Source of the DNA: Amycolatopsis sp. A133
GTDB lineage: Bacteria > Actinomycetota > Actinomycetes > Mycobacteriales > Pseudonocardiaceae
Length of the DNA stretch: 64,000 nt
Assembly: GCF_031082405.1 (NCBI RefSeq)
Contig: NZ_JAVHJU010000051.1
Location: 1-64,000 of the forward strand
Direction: 5' to 3'
How positions within the stretch are numbered: the stretch's first letter is position 1; each line of letters opens with the position of its first letter. The translations under genes and the position numbers were made by a program. The notes beneath the pieces were generated by a model. That model was not told where the DNA came from. It saw only the letters and a list, made by a program, of their open reading frames with translations, and searched no databases. Positions 40,775 to 48,572 of the stretch are shown one piece after another.

Positions 40775-41128
40775 ATGACCGACCTCGCCAAGGTCCCCGG
40801 AGTAATCCCGTACGTGGACAACCACAACGGCCCCCGCCGCCTCCTGACCGTAGAAATCCCCCACCTGGGCCACACAGTCCGCGCCTACGCACCGATAGCC
40901 AGCATCGACGGCCGCCAATACATCGTCTCCTGGGGCTCGGTCTCCTTCGAAATCCCCGCCGACCGCAACGTCCACGTGAGCGTCCACCTCCACACGAACA
41001 GCGGCCACGAACACACGATCACCCCGTTCGCCTCGCTGGTCCTCTCCCCCCACCCCGCCCCGATCCGCCTGGTCGCCCAGTTCGTCCCCACCCAGGGCCC
41101 GGAAGGCGCACTGGTCCCGATCGGCTGA
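40775..41128 (+). CDS. Small beta-rich protein of unknown function
   Basis: A 117-aa protein without signal or membrane segment. Alternating hydrophobic strands and His-rich stretches (VHVSVHLHTNSGHEHT, 6 His in about 20 residues) suggest a compact beta domain, possibly metal-binding. GAAGG precedes the ATG closely. It lies between the large hairpin and the phosphatase gene, in the same direction as both neighbours. Confidence 0.55.
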   Translation: MTDLAKVPGVIPYVDNHNGPRRLLTVEIPHLGHTVRAYAPIASIDGRQYIVSWGSVSFEIPADRNVHVSVHLHTNSGHEHTITPFASLVLSPHPAPIRLVAQFVPTQGPEGALVPIG

Positions 41129-41173
41129 CACCCGATCAGCGGGGCCGTCACGAACGCGTGAAAGCCTGACCCG

Positions 41174-41779
41174 GTGCTGACCACGCGGTACCTCTTCCTC
41201 ACCCGCCACGCCGAAGCGGGCCGGGACGGAAGACTCACCGAAGCGGGCCGGCGCCAAGCCGTCCTGCTCGGCCGCCGCCTCCGCGACGTCCCCGTCACCT
41301 CGATCCACCACGGCCCCCTCCCGCGTGCCGCGCACACCGCGCACCTCATCGCCGAGCAGCTCCCCGGCGTCCCCCTCCACGTCGAGGAGGCAGCGGGCGA
41401 CTTCGTCCCCTACACGCCGAAGCGCGAGGAACTGCCCGAGACGTCCGGCGATCTCCTGCTCGCCTTCGCCCGGCAGTTCCCGCCCGCCGACGAAGACCTG
41501 GCCGCCGAGGCCGAGCGCCGGTTCAGCGGGGCGGTACCGGGCGGCGAGCCACGCTACGAAGTGCTCGTCACGCACAACTTCCTCGTCGGGTGGCTCGTCC
41601 GCGCCGCGCAGGACGCGCCGCCGTGGCGGTGGCTCACCTTCAGCCACGCCCACGCCGGCCTGACCGTCCTGCAGTACTCGCCCGGGCGGCCCGCCTCGCT
41701 GCTGACCTACAACGACCTGAGCCACCTCCCCGCCGAACTGCGGTGGACGGGCTTTCCGCCGGATTTCTACGTTCCGTAA
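41174..41779 (+). CDS. Histidine phosphatase (phosphoglycerate mutase-like) family protein
   Basis: A 201-aa member of the branch-1 histidine phosphatases. The catalytic RHG loop is FLTRHAEAG (Arg-His retained, Gly replaced by Ala), followed by GRLTEAGRRQAVLLGRRL, HHGPLPRAAHTAHLIA and the second His in VLVTHNFLVGW. It probably dephosphorylates a small metabolite. The GTG at 41174 has no strong ribosome site. Confidence 0.85.
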   Translation: MLTTRYLFLTRHAEAGRDGRLTEAGRRQAVLLGRRLRDVPVTSIHHGPLPRAAHTAHLIAEQLPGVPLHVEEAAGDFVPYTPKREELPETSGDLLLAFARQFPPADEDLAAEAERRFSGAVPGGEPRYEVLVTHNFLVGWLVRAAQDAPPWRWLTFSHAHAGLTVLQYSPGRPASLLTYNDLSHLPAELRWTGFPPDFYVP

Positions 41780-41851
41780 TCGATGGACGCGGAGCGTAGT
41801 AGCCCGGAAAACCGCTCTCGCCCGAATGGCCGAGCCTGTCAGGATGCGCGG

Positions 41852-42433
41852 ATGAGCCCCGTTCCGTCGCCCACGTCCGATCGGCCGAGTGACTACCTCG
41901 CCGCCGACGCCGTCGTCGACCACGAGCACCCGTCGATCCGCGCGCTGATCGGCACCTTGCGACCTGCCGGCGACAATCCCGCCGAACGCGCAAAAGCCGC
42001 GTTCCTCTTCGTGCGCGACCAGGTCGAGCACGTCATCGACGCCGGCGATCCGCGGGTCACCTGGCGGGCGTCGGACGTCCTGCGCGAGCGCGTCGGGATC
42101 TGCCACGCGAAGGCGCACCTGCTCGCCGCTTTGCTTAGGGCACAAGGGATTCCGGCCGGTTTCTGCTACCAGGAGCTCTCCGCGCTGCACGGGTTGACTG
42201 CCGTGTACCTGCACGGCAAGTGGTCGCGCCTCGACGCCCGCGGCAACCGCACGGGCGCCGGCGGGGAGTTTTCGCTCGACGTGGAGAAACTCGCCTGGCC
42301 GGTGGACACCGCCCGCGGCGAGCGCGATCACCCGGAGATCCACCCGGCTCCCGCACCGGTCGTCGTCGACTTCCTGATGACCGTCGAGCCGGGTCCCGGC
42401 TGGTACGAAAAGGGGCTGCCGCGCACCCTTTGA
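41852..42433 (+). CDS. Transglutaminase-like cysteine protease-fold protein
   Basis: A 193-aa protein with the transglutaminase core. The catalytic Cys is in VGICHAKAHLLAALLRAQGIPA, His in AVYLHGKW and Asp in SRLDARGNR. No signal peptide is seen, so it acts in the cytosol; family members include peptidases and amidases. The ATG at 41852 has AGGA upstream. A clear U-rich hairpin terminator follows. Confidence 0.82.
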   Translation: MSPVPSPTSDRPSDYLAADAVVDHEHPSIRALIGTLRPAGDNPAERAKAAFLFVRDQVEHVIDAGDPRVTWRASDVLRERVGICHAKAHLLAALLRAQGIPAGFCYQELSALHGLTAVYLHGKWSRLDARGNRTGAGGEFSLDVEKLAWPVDTARGERDHPEIHPAPAPVVVDFLMTVEPGPGWYEKGLPRTL

Positions 42434-42437
42434 TCAT

Positions 42438-42462
42438 GGTTTTCCGTTATTTTCGGAAAACC
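42438..42462 (+). terminator. Hairpin GGTTTTCCG...CGGAAAACC
   Basis: A perfect 9-bp stem with a 7-nt loop immediately after the transglutaminase-like gene stop. It separates that gene from the following three-gene cassette. Confidence 0.7.
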
Positions 42463-42548
42463 GGCCAACTCGGTGAATTATTGCCGAGAGTGACGTCCGT
42501 CCGTCAGCCCTGTCCCCCGAACTTCTTATTTCGCGCACCCCATGAGGC

Positions 42549-42598
42549 GCGTAAAGTGACTCCCCGCGCTCGAACAGACACTTTACGCATTCGTCCGT
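42549..42598. promoter_or_regulatory. Inverted repeat GCGTAAAGTG...CACTTTACGC upstream of the three-gene cassette
   Basis: Two perfect 10-bp arms separated by 30 bp, ending 27 bp before the start of the membrane-protein gene, in an unusually A/T-rich stretch (42434-42600). The spacing suits a dimeric regulator on adjacent turns or a looped operator. Confidence 0.5.
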
Positions 42599-42625
42599 TC
42601 GAGTGGTTCGAGGGAGGTGAAGCAC

Positions 42626-43630
42626 GTGGCCGCGGCTGGCGGACGCCTCCGCCGTACCCCACTGCAAGAGATCTTCTGGACCAGGACGAGCCTGCTCCTC
42701 ACGGTGCTCGTCGTGGTCGCCGGCCTGAGCCTGTGGATCGCCGGCCTGATGGAACCCGGCACCGGAAAGAACCTGGTGACGTCGCTGGGCACCGGCACTC
42801 TGATTTCCGCCATCGTCGGCTTCGGCCAGACGCTGATCACCGCCAGCGCGTCGCAGAAGGCGCTCGTGACACCGGTGATCGAGGAGAGCAGGCGCGCACT
42901 GGAAGACCTCAGCGCCGAATACCGGGCGCTGAACAAGGAGTTCTTCCCCACCGACGTGTTCGAGGCGACCACCGACCCCGACCCCGCGTTCAACCGCGCG
43001 CTGATGGCCGACCTCGACGCGACCCGGCAGTACTTCTTCCGCGGCTTCTCCGGGCGGCACGCGGCCGCCCGCGTGCTGCTTTCCCGCAGCGAGCGGGAAC
43101 TGCGGGCCGTCATCGCCGATCCGCGCGACGCGACGTCGATCAGCGGGCGCGCCCGCTACCTGCTGCGCCGCGAGGCGGCCGACGTCGACTCCGAACAGAT
43201 CCAGTCCCGGCTCCACGAAGAGATCCGGATCGGGCTCGTCGGCCTCTTCCTGGCCCGCAGCCGCTGCGCGCAGGTCGACATCACCGTGGTCGCCGACCCG
43301 CCGCTGGACCGGCTGGAAATGTTCGACGACAGCGTGTGGGTGTCGCTCTACAGCGACGTCCGCGGCGCCACGAAGCTGTACCCGCGGTCCCTGCGGTTCA
43401 CCGAAGGTTCTTTCCTCTACAACATGGAACGCGCCGAGTTCGTGCGCGTCTCGCAGTCCCGGACCGGCCGCCACTTCCGCATCACGCCCGCGACGACGCG
43501 GGCGGATTTCCTGGCGCTGTTCGAGAAGATCACCGGATCCCCGTTGTCCGAGGAGCAGTTCCGCGAGCTGGAGGGCAAGTTCCACGCCTTCCGCGCGGAG
43601 TTCTCCGCAGTCGCCGAGCTAGGGAGCTGA
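42626..43630 (+). CDS. Two-TM membrane protein with large cytosolic domain, unknown function
   Basis: A 334-aa protein. Two membrane helices (about residues 20-40 and 50-75) are followed by a soluble C-terminus of about 255 residues with VDITVVADPP, VWVSLYSDVRGATKLYPRSLRF and LYNMERAEFVRVSQ. No domain was recognised with confidence. GTG 42626 lies 6 nt after AGGGAGGTGA; GTG 42617 is inside that site. It is the first gene of a cassette with the cupin and HD genes; the cupin starts 3 bp after its stop. Possibly a membrane sensor or effector. Confidence 0.65.
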   Translation: MAAAGGRLRRTPLQEIFWTRTSLLLTVLVVVAGLSLWIAGLMEPGTGKNLVTSLGTGTLISAIVGFGQTLITASASQKALVTPVIEESRRALEDLSAEYRALNKEFFPTDVFEATTDPDPAFNRALMADLDATRQYFFRGFSGRHAAARVLLSRSERELRAVIADPRDATSISGRARYLLRREAADVDSEQIQSRLHEEIRIGLVGLFLARSRCAQVDITVVADPPLDRLEMFDDSVWVSLYSDVRGATKLYPRSLRFTEGSFLYNMERAEFVRVSQSRTGRHFRITPATTRADFLALFEKITGSPLSEEQFRELEGKFHAFRAEFSAVAELGS

Positions 43631-43632
43631 CC

Positions 43633-44271
43633 TTGCTCACCCGCCTGTCCCCCCTCTCCGAACTGGCCACGCGCCTGCGCACGGCCAGGTTCCCCCTCGC
43701 CGCGGACTGGCACGCGGTCGACGGCTGGTTCCGGCCGTGGGCCATCCAGGCCGGGCTGCGGGACGAGCTGCGCACGCAGCTCCGCTCGCTGTCCGCCGCG
43801 CAGGCCACCAAGGTGCTGCGCTCGTCCCGGGAAACGACCACCCACTTCGCCTGGTGCCTGCTCGATTCCCCGGCCGACCCGTTCTCCTTCTGGCTGCACG
43901 AATACAAGGCGCAGCAGGATTGGCGGGAGGGCTACGCGGATTCCGTGCACAACCACAGGTACCACTTCTGCACCACCATCCTCCGTGGTGACTATCTCCA
44001 CGAAAGGTACGAAACGACGATCGACGACGGCACCGGGTTGATCGCGTCCGCGCGGTTGCGCCGCCGGACGCGGTGTGCAGCCGGCGCCTGCGCCACCATG
44101 CTGGCCGACGAATTCCACCGGATCCCCGAAGCCGCCACCGGAACGATGACTTTCCTCGTGAAATCACGCCCGGTGAGCAGTTTCAGCTTGTCTTTCGACC
44201 CGGCCAGCGGAATCGGTCATCGTCACGTTCCGGTCGAGGTCCGATTGGGGGAACTGGCCGACCGCATCTAG
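43633..44271 (+). CDS. Cupin-fold protein (cysteine-dioxygenase-like)
   Basis: A 212-aa protein. A helical N-terminus leads to a cupin barrel with SVHNHRYHFCTTILRGDYLHERYE (His-x-His type first motif) and EFHRIPEAATGTMTF (second motif His), which could bind one Fe or Mn. Overall size and layout resemble thiol dioxygenases, but the substrate is unknown. TTG 43633 has GGGAG 6 nt upstream and lies 2 bp after the preceding stop, so it is clearly co-transcribed with the membrane-protein gene. Confidence 0.65.
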   Translation: MLTRLSPLSELATRLRTARFPLAADWHAVDGWFRPWAIQAGLRDELRTQLRSLSAAQATKVLRSSRETTTHFAWCLLDSPADPFSFWLHEYKAQQDWREGYADSVHNHRYHFCTTILRGDYLHERYETTIDDGTGLIASARLRRRTRCAAGACATMLADEFHRIPEAATGTMTFLVKSRPVSSFSLSFDPASGIGHRHVPVEVRLGELADRI

Positions 44272-44344
44272 CTACACACCGGCGTCAACGCGCTTACCAT
44301 TACTCCACCCGTCTGAAATACCACGGCCGGGATGGGAGAGGTAT

Positions 44345-44998
44345 ATGCGCACGCAAGAAAGCACGATCGACCACGCCGTCGTCGGTGCCGTCGAAGGAAG
44401 GGTCCACCGGCTCTGCCGGCAGTACGCCGATCGGCTGCAGTTCCACGGCTGGCACCACGTGGGTTTCGTCCGCGCGAAAGCGGTCGGGTTCGCCCGGCAC
44501 AACGGCGCCGATCTCACGGTGGTGGAAGTGGCCGCGCTGGTGCACGACGTCAACTACCTGGTGCTCCGGAACTCGCCGGCCGCGGCGGGGCAGAGCCTGC
44601 GCCTGGAGATCCTCGCCGAATGCGGCGTGCCACCGCACATCGCGCGGTGGATCGACGAGATCGTCGACGAGGCGGAGATGGCCACGCGCGGCCGGGACAT
44701 TTCGCTGGAAGCGCAGGCCCTGAGTGACGCGGACACGTTGTTCAAGGCGCTGCCGGTGACCCCGGTGGTGCTGGCGCACCGGTACCTGCGCGAGAACGGG
44801 CTGAGCTTGCGCGAGCTGGCGCACAAGATCGTCGGCGAGCAGTGCGACGTCCACGACGAGGGGTATTACTTCTACAACCCGGAGGCGGCGGCGACGTACT
44901 CGCGCTGGGCGACGGCGAACCTGCAGCTGTGGCGGTGCATCAAGGAGGCGGTCGACGACCCGACGGTGGTCGAGCTGCTGGACGCAGTCGCTTCTTAG
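44345..44998 (+). CDS. HD-domain phosphohydrolase
   Basis: A 217-aa protein with the HD metal-binding pattern: His in FHGWHHVGFVRAKA, His-Asp in AALVHDVNYLV and Asp in LSDADTL. HD proteins hydrolyse phosphate esters or nucleotides, and a few are diiron oxygenases. It follows the cupin gene after 73 bp, with its own GGGAG site. Its 3' end overlaps the convergent aldolase gene by 4 bp. Grouping with the 2-TM and cupin proteins suggests a common pathway. Confidence 0.78.
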   Translation: MRTQESTIDHAVVGAVEGRVHRLCRQYADRLQFHGWHHVGFVRAKAVGFARHNGADLTVVEVAALVHDVNYLVLRNSPAAAGQSLRLEILAECGVPPHIARWIDEIVDEAEMATRGRDISLEAQALSDADTLFKALPVTPVVLAHRYLRENGLSLRELAHKIVGEQCDVHDEGYYFYNPEAAATYSRWATANLQLWRCIKEAVDDPTVVELLDAVAS

Positions 44999-45645
44999 CC
45001 CTGCCCATAGCCGCGAAGCCGTTCGACGACATTGGCGACCTCGGGCGGCGGCAGCAGGCTGGGCCGGCCGGCGCTCTGGGCGAGCAGCCACACGCGGCAG
45101 GCCCATTCGAGCTGCTGGGCGCGGTGGTAGGCGGCCTCGAGGCCGTCGCCGTAGGTGAGGGTGCCGTGGTTGGCCATCAGGCAGCCACGGCGCCCTTCGA
45201 GCGCTTCCAGCACGGCGGCAGCGAGCTCCGGCGTGCCGTAGGTGGCGTAGCGCGCAACGCGCACGGAGGGCCCGATGGTGGCCACGATGTAGTGCACGGG
45301 CGGAACCTCCCGCACGAGCGTGGAGACGGCGGTGGCGTGCGGAGAGTGCGTGTGCACAACGGCGGTCACGGGCTCACCGTCCGGGTCACGAGCGTCCCAG
45401 TACACGGACAGGTGCACGGGGAGCTCACTGGTCGGCTTGAGCGAGCCGTCGACGACCTGCCCACCCAGATCGACGACGGGGATGTCGGCGGGGGTGAGGC
45501 TCGAGTAGGCAACACCGGTCGGGGTGACGGCAACGAGGTCACCGCCCCGCAGGGAGACGTTCCCGGAGGTACCGACAACCAGGCCGTCACCGACCATCCG
45601 CCGCGCGTAGGCACAAACGGCGGCCCGCTCGGTCTCGAGGATCAT
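44995..45645 (-). CDS. Class II aldolase/adducin-family protein (fuculose-phosphate aldolase-like)
   Basis: A 216-aa protein of the zinc-dependent class II aldolase/epimerase fold. It has GTSGNVSLRGGDLVAVTPTGVAYSSL, catalytic Glu in TSELPVHLSVY, zinc ligands in AVVHTHSPHATAVS and a further His in LMANHGTLTYG. It likely cleaves a sugar-1-phosphate to dihydroxyacetone phosphate or decarboxylates a related compound. The ATG at 45645 is the first Met. Its promoter must lie in the long intergenic region to the right. Confidence 0.87.
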   Translation of the reverse strand: MILETERAAVCAYARRMVGDGLVVGTSGNVSLRGGDLVAVTPTGVAYSSLTPADIPVVDLGGQVVDGSLKPTSELPVHLSVYWDARDPDGEPVTAVVHTHSPHATAVSTLVREVPPVHYIVATIGPSVRVARYATYGTPELAAAVLEALEGRRGCLMANHGTLTYGDGLEAAYHRAQQLEWACRVWLLAQSAGRPSLLPPPEVANVVERLRGYGQG

Positions 45646-45815
45646 GCGCAGGTCCCGTCTCGTGGGTGATCAAGCAACTGCTGTGCAGATTGCCAGCCAC
45701 CCGCGGGCCTCGGCCACCTCCCCGGACGGGGGATTTACACGCTTCGCCTGGTTGGGCGGCCCTGCGGCGGCCGCGGCGGCCGCCCGACATGCCGCCGCCG
45801 GGCCGGGGCTGCGGT

Positions 45816-45868
45816 GTCGCGAATGAGTCATTGGGGACGCCGGAGGTCGCGAATGACTCATTCGCGAC
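45816..45868. repeat. GTCGCGAATGA-type palindromic repeat, one full and one partial copy
   Basis: 45846-45868 is a perfect 23-bp palindrome (GTCGCGAATGA-C-TCATTCGCGAC). 45816-45832 repeats its first 17 bases with one central G for C. The first copy's 17 bases also pair exactly with 45852-45868, giving a long hairpin. It is a candidate dispersed repeat of the genome. Confidence 0.75.
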
Positions 45869-46146
45869 GTTGGGTCACCTGTCGAACCGATCCGAGCTGC
45901 GCAGCGATGGGGGCCGCCCCGTACCCCGCCTCGGCAAGTCGGCTCCGCGCGGGTTGTCCCGACGTCGCGACGGCAAAGACAGCCGCTACCGGCGTCACCA
46001 CGACAATCGCAGACCCAAGCGAACCCTGAGCTGCCGGCGGTGCAGCCGTCCACAGCCACTCACCACACAAGCCCCCACCCGTCCCGGGGGGCGTCCCTAG
46101 TCCAGTCTACCGCCCCTGACCTGCCAAAACGCCCTCTCCCGAAATC

Positions 46147-46174
46147 TGTGGACAACCCAACCAGATGTGGACAA
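46147..46174 (-). promoter_or_regulatory. Pair of perfect DnaA boxes (TTGTCCACA on minus strand)
   Basis: TGTGGACAA occurs at 46147-46155 and 46166-46174, identical, in the same orientation, 19 bp start to start (nearly two helical turns). TTGTCCACA is the actinobacterial DnaA-box consensus. The second box touches the stop codon of the DivIVA-like gene. Binding is inferred. Confidence 0.5.
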
Positions 46175-47059
46175 CTAAGCCTTCGCGGGCGCAGCCGGAG
46201 CCTTGGCCACCGGAGCCGGAGTAGGCTTCCGGTCCCCGTTCGCCGGGCCCTCCTCCGCCGGGGCCAGCAGCCGCATGGCCTCCTTCACCGCCACGTCCGT
46301 CGCCGCGATTCGCTCCGCGACCTTCGACCGCAGGTCCAGGGCCAGCTTCCGGTTCTGGTCCGCCGAAGCCTGCGACGCCTGCGCCGAAGCCAAAGCCGCC
46401 TCGGTCTCCTGCTTCTTCCGCGCGAACTCCTCCTCGAAGGCCTTCTTGCGCGCGGCCAGCTCCTCCGCCGCCTTCCGGTCCGCCTCCTCGCGGGCAGAAG
46501 CCGCTGCCGCCTCGGCTGCTGCGTCCGCTTCCTTGCGGGCGCGGTCGGCCGCCGCGGCCAGCTCGACCCTCTTGGCTCCCGCCGCTGCGTTCAGCTTCTC
46601 GATCTCGCCCTTCGCCTGCGACAGCAGCCGGGCGCGCTCCTCCTCCGCGTCCTTCGCCAGCTTGTCGGCCGTTCGGCGGGTCTCGTGCGCGTACTTGTCC
46701 GCCTGGTCGCGGGTCGAAGCCGCGTCCGCCTCCGCCGCCGCGCGGAGGTCCGCGATCTCCTCCTCGGCCAGCTGCATCATCATCCGGACGCGCTCGGCCA
46801 TCGCGCCCGCGCCGGACGGGCTCGAGCTCATCCTGGCCAGCGCCGCCTTCGTCTCGGCCAGCTCCTTCTGCGCGTACGCGAGGGCCTTCGTCAGGTCCGA
46901 GGAGGTCGCGACGGCGTCGTCGCGGTTGCGGGACGTCTCGCGCAGCTCCTTGGTCAGCTCGGCGAGGCGCTCGTCGACCTGGCGCTGGTTGTAGCCGCGG
47001 ACACCCACGGCGAACTGGGCGGTCTTCGGGGCGGGTTGGGGCTTCTCAGGCGCGACCAT
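46175..47059 (-). CDS. DivIVA-like coiled-coil protein
   Basis: A 294-aa protein. Residues about 14-36 (AQFAVGVRGYNQRQVDERLAELT) match the N-terminal DivIVA membrane-targeting motif. Residues about 40-265 are an almost unbroken Ala/Glu/Lys/Arg coiled coil, and the last 30 are Ala/Pro-rich. Such proteins (Wag31 and its relatives) mark poles and organise polar growth or the cytoskeleton in actinomycetes. The sequence is not close enough to Wag31 to be that gene. The ATG at 47059 stands opposite the DUF445 promoter region. Confidence 0.8.
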   Translation of the reverse strand: MVAPEKPQPAPKTAQFAVGVRGYNQRQVDERLAELTKELRETSRNRDDAVATSSDLTKALAYAQKELAETKAALARMSSSPSGAGAMAERVRMMMQLAEEEIADLRAAAEADAASTRDQADKYAHETRRTADKLAKDAEEERARLLSQAKGEIEKLNAAAGAKRVELAAAADRARKEADAAAEAAAASAREEADRKAAEELAARKKAFEEEFARKKQETEAALASAQASQASADQNRKLALDLRSKVAERIAATDVAVKEAMRLLAPAEEGPANGDRKPTPAPVAKAPAAPAKA

Positions 47060-47297
47060 CGGGCCACCTTAATGAGCCGGGGTCCGTGAAGACGTACCGC
47101 CAAACGGATGCATCACGTATTCGAGAACCCCCGGTGACGCATGGCGTTCTGACCGCAGCTGACCAGCGGTTGCCGCGAGGAAGCCACTGTGGACATCCAG
47201 GCCGGCCTCGCGGACGCTGCCGGCAGTACCAAAGCACGACGGTGGCCTGGTGGGTGAACTGCAGGTGCTCCTCCTGCTGCACCGGCTCCCGGCCCGA

Positions 47298-47303
47298 TAG
47301 CGT
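47298..47303 (+). promoter_or_regulatory. Leaderless-type -10 (TAGCGT) for DUF445 gene 1
   Basis: TAGCGT, then 6 nt, then GTG 47310. No Shine-Dalgarno sequence lies between. Confidence 0.5.
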
Positions 47304-47309
47304 GCGCGA

Positions 47310-48521
47310 GTGGACTTCGGCACGCACTGGCAGGTGTACGTCACCATGCCGTTCATCGCGGCGCTGATCGGCTACGTCACCAAGCGCGTCGCCATCGAGA
47401 TGATGTTCCGGCCGGTCGAGTTCACCGGGATCAGGCCGTTCCTCGGCTGGCAGGGCGTGCTGCCGGCGAACGCCGAGCGCATGGCGGCCACCGCCACCGA
47501 GATGCTGACGACCAACCTCGTCGACCCGAAGGAGATCTTCGCGCGGCTCGACCCGGCGCAGGTGGCGAAGGAGATCGAAGAGCCGCTGCTGCGCGTCGTC
47601 GAGGACGTCACCCGCGAGGTGATGGAGACCTACCAGCCGCGGCTCTGGGAAGTCCTGCCGAACAGCGCGCAGCAGCTGCTGCTCAAGCGGGTCCAGGCCG
47701 AGGCGCCGAGGGCGATCACCAAGATCATGCGGGAGATCGCCGGCAACATCGAGGACGTCCTCGACCTCAAACACATGGTCGTGACGAACCTGGTCCGCGA
47801 CAAGGCGCTGCTGAACCGGCTGATCCGCGACATCTCCCGGCCCGAAATGCGGTTCATCGCCCGCTCGGGCATCTGGTTCGGGTTCGGCCTCGGCTGTGTG
47901 CAGCTCGTGGTCTGGGCGCTGACCAGGTCGCCGGTCGTGCTGCCGCTGTTCGGCCTCGGCATCGGCTGGCTCACGGACTGGCTGGCCCTGAAGATGATCT
48001 TCCTGCCGCGCGAGCCGCGCCGGTTCTTCGGCCTCTACACCTGGCAGGGCGTCTTCCAGAAGCGCCGCGACCAGGTGGCCGCCGACTACGGCGACATGAT
48101 CGCGCGCGAAATCATCACCGTCCCGAACCTCCTCGAGGCCGTGCTGCGCGGCCCGAAGTCCGACCGGCTGTTCGCGATGATCACCCGTGAGGTGCAGAAG
48201 ACGATCGACGCGCAGGCGAGCGTCGTCAAGCCGTTCGTCGCCATGGCCGTCGGCACGAAGAAGTTCCAGGAGATGAAGCAGTCGGCGGCCGCGAAGGCCG
48301 CGGAACGCGTGCCGGAGACGATCCGGCACGCCGAGGACTACGCGATCAACGCGCTCGACGTGCGCAACACGATCGTGGAGCGGATGCGGAAGCTGAGCGC
48401 GCTCGAGTTCGAGCAGCTGCTGCGGCCGGCGTTCCGGCAGGACGAGTGGAAGCTGATCGCCGTCGGCGCGGTGATCGGCGGGCTGGTCGGCGAGTTGCAG
48501 GTGCTGGCGCTGCTCGGGTAG
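47310..48521 (+). CDS. DUF445-family membrane protein (copy 1)
   Basis: A 403-aa protein. An N-terminal membrane helix (VTMPFIAALIGYVTKRVAIEMMFRP), a central helical-hairpin pair (SGIWFGFGLGCVQLVVWAL, LPLFGLGIGWLTDWLALKMIF) and a C-terminal membrane helix frame two long amphipathic helical regions, as in YheB/DUF445 proteins. The two LxxYVTKRVAIEMMF / LTDWLALKMIF repeats show an internal duplication. Function unknown, possibly envelope organisation. The next gene is a close paralogue. Confidence 0.85.
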   Translation: MDFGTHWQVYVTMPFIAALIGYVTKRVAIEMMFRPVEFTGIRPFLGWQGVLPANAERMAATATEMLTTNLVDPKEIFARLDPAQVAKEIEEPLLRVVEDVTREVMETYQPRLWEVLPNSAQQLLLKRVQAEAPRAITKIMREIAGNIEDVLDLKHMVVTNLVRDKALLNRLIRDISRPEMRFIARSGIWFGFGLGCVQLVVWALTRSPVVLPLFGLGIGWLTDWLALKMIFLPREPRRFFGLYTWQGVFQKRRDQVAADYGDMIAREIITVPNLLEAVLRGPKSDRLFAMITREVQKTIDAQASVVKPFVAMAVGTKKFQEMKQSAAAKAAERVPETIRHAEDYAINALDVRNTIVERMRKLSALEFEQLLRPAFRQDEWKLIAVGAVIGGLVGELQVLALLG

Positions 48522-48572
48522 CCGGTACGGTTTTGACCCCGGGAGGTTTTCGGGACCGCGAGGGAGGCCGGA

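Larger units (their letters stand above)
45646..46174. other. 529-bp intergenic region: palindromic repeats and two DnaA boxes
   Basis: No convincing gene; open frames here lack ribosome sites and family features. It holds the GTCGCGAATGA-type palindromes (45816-45868), a GGCGGCCGCGGCGGCC-rich stretch, and two perfect DnaA boxes at its right end. It also must contain the aldolase promoter and the terminator of the DivIVA-like gene. Confidence 0.6.
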
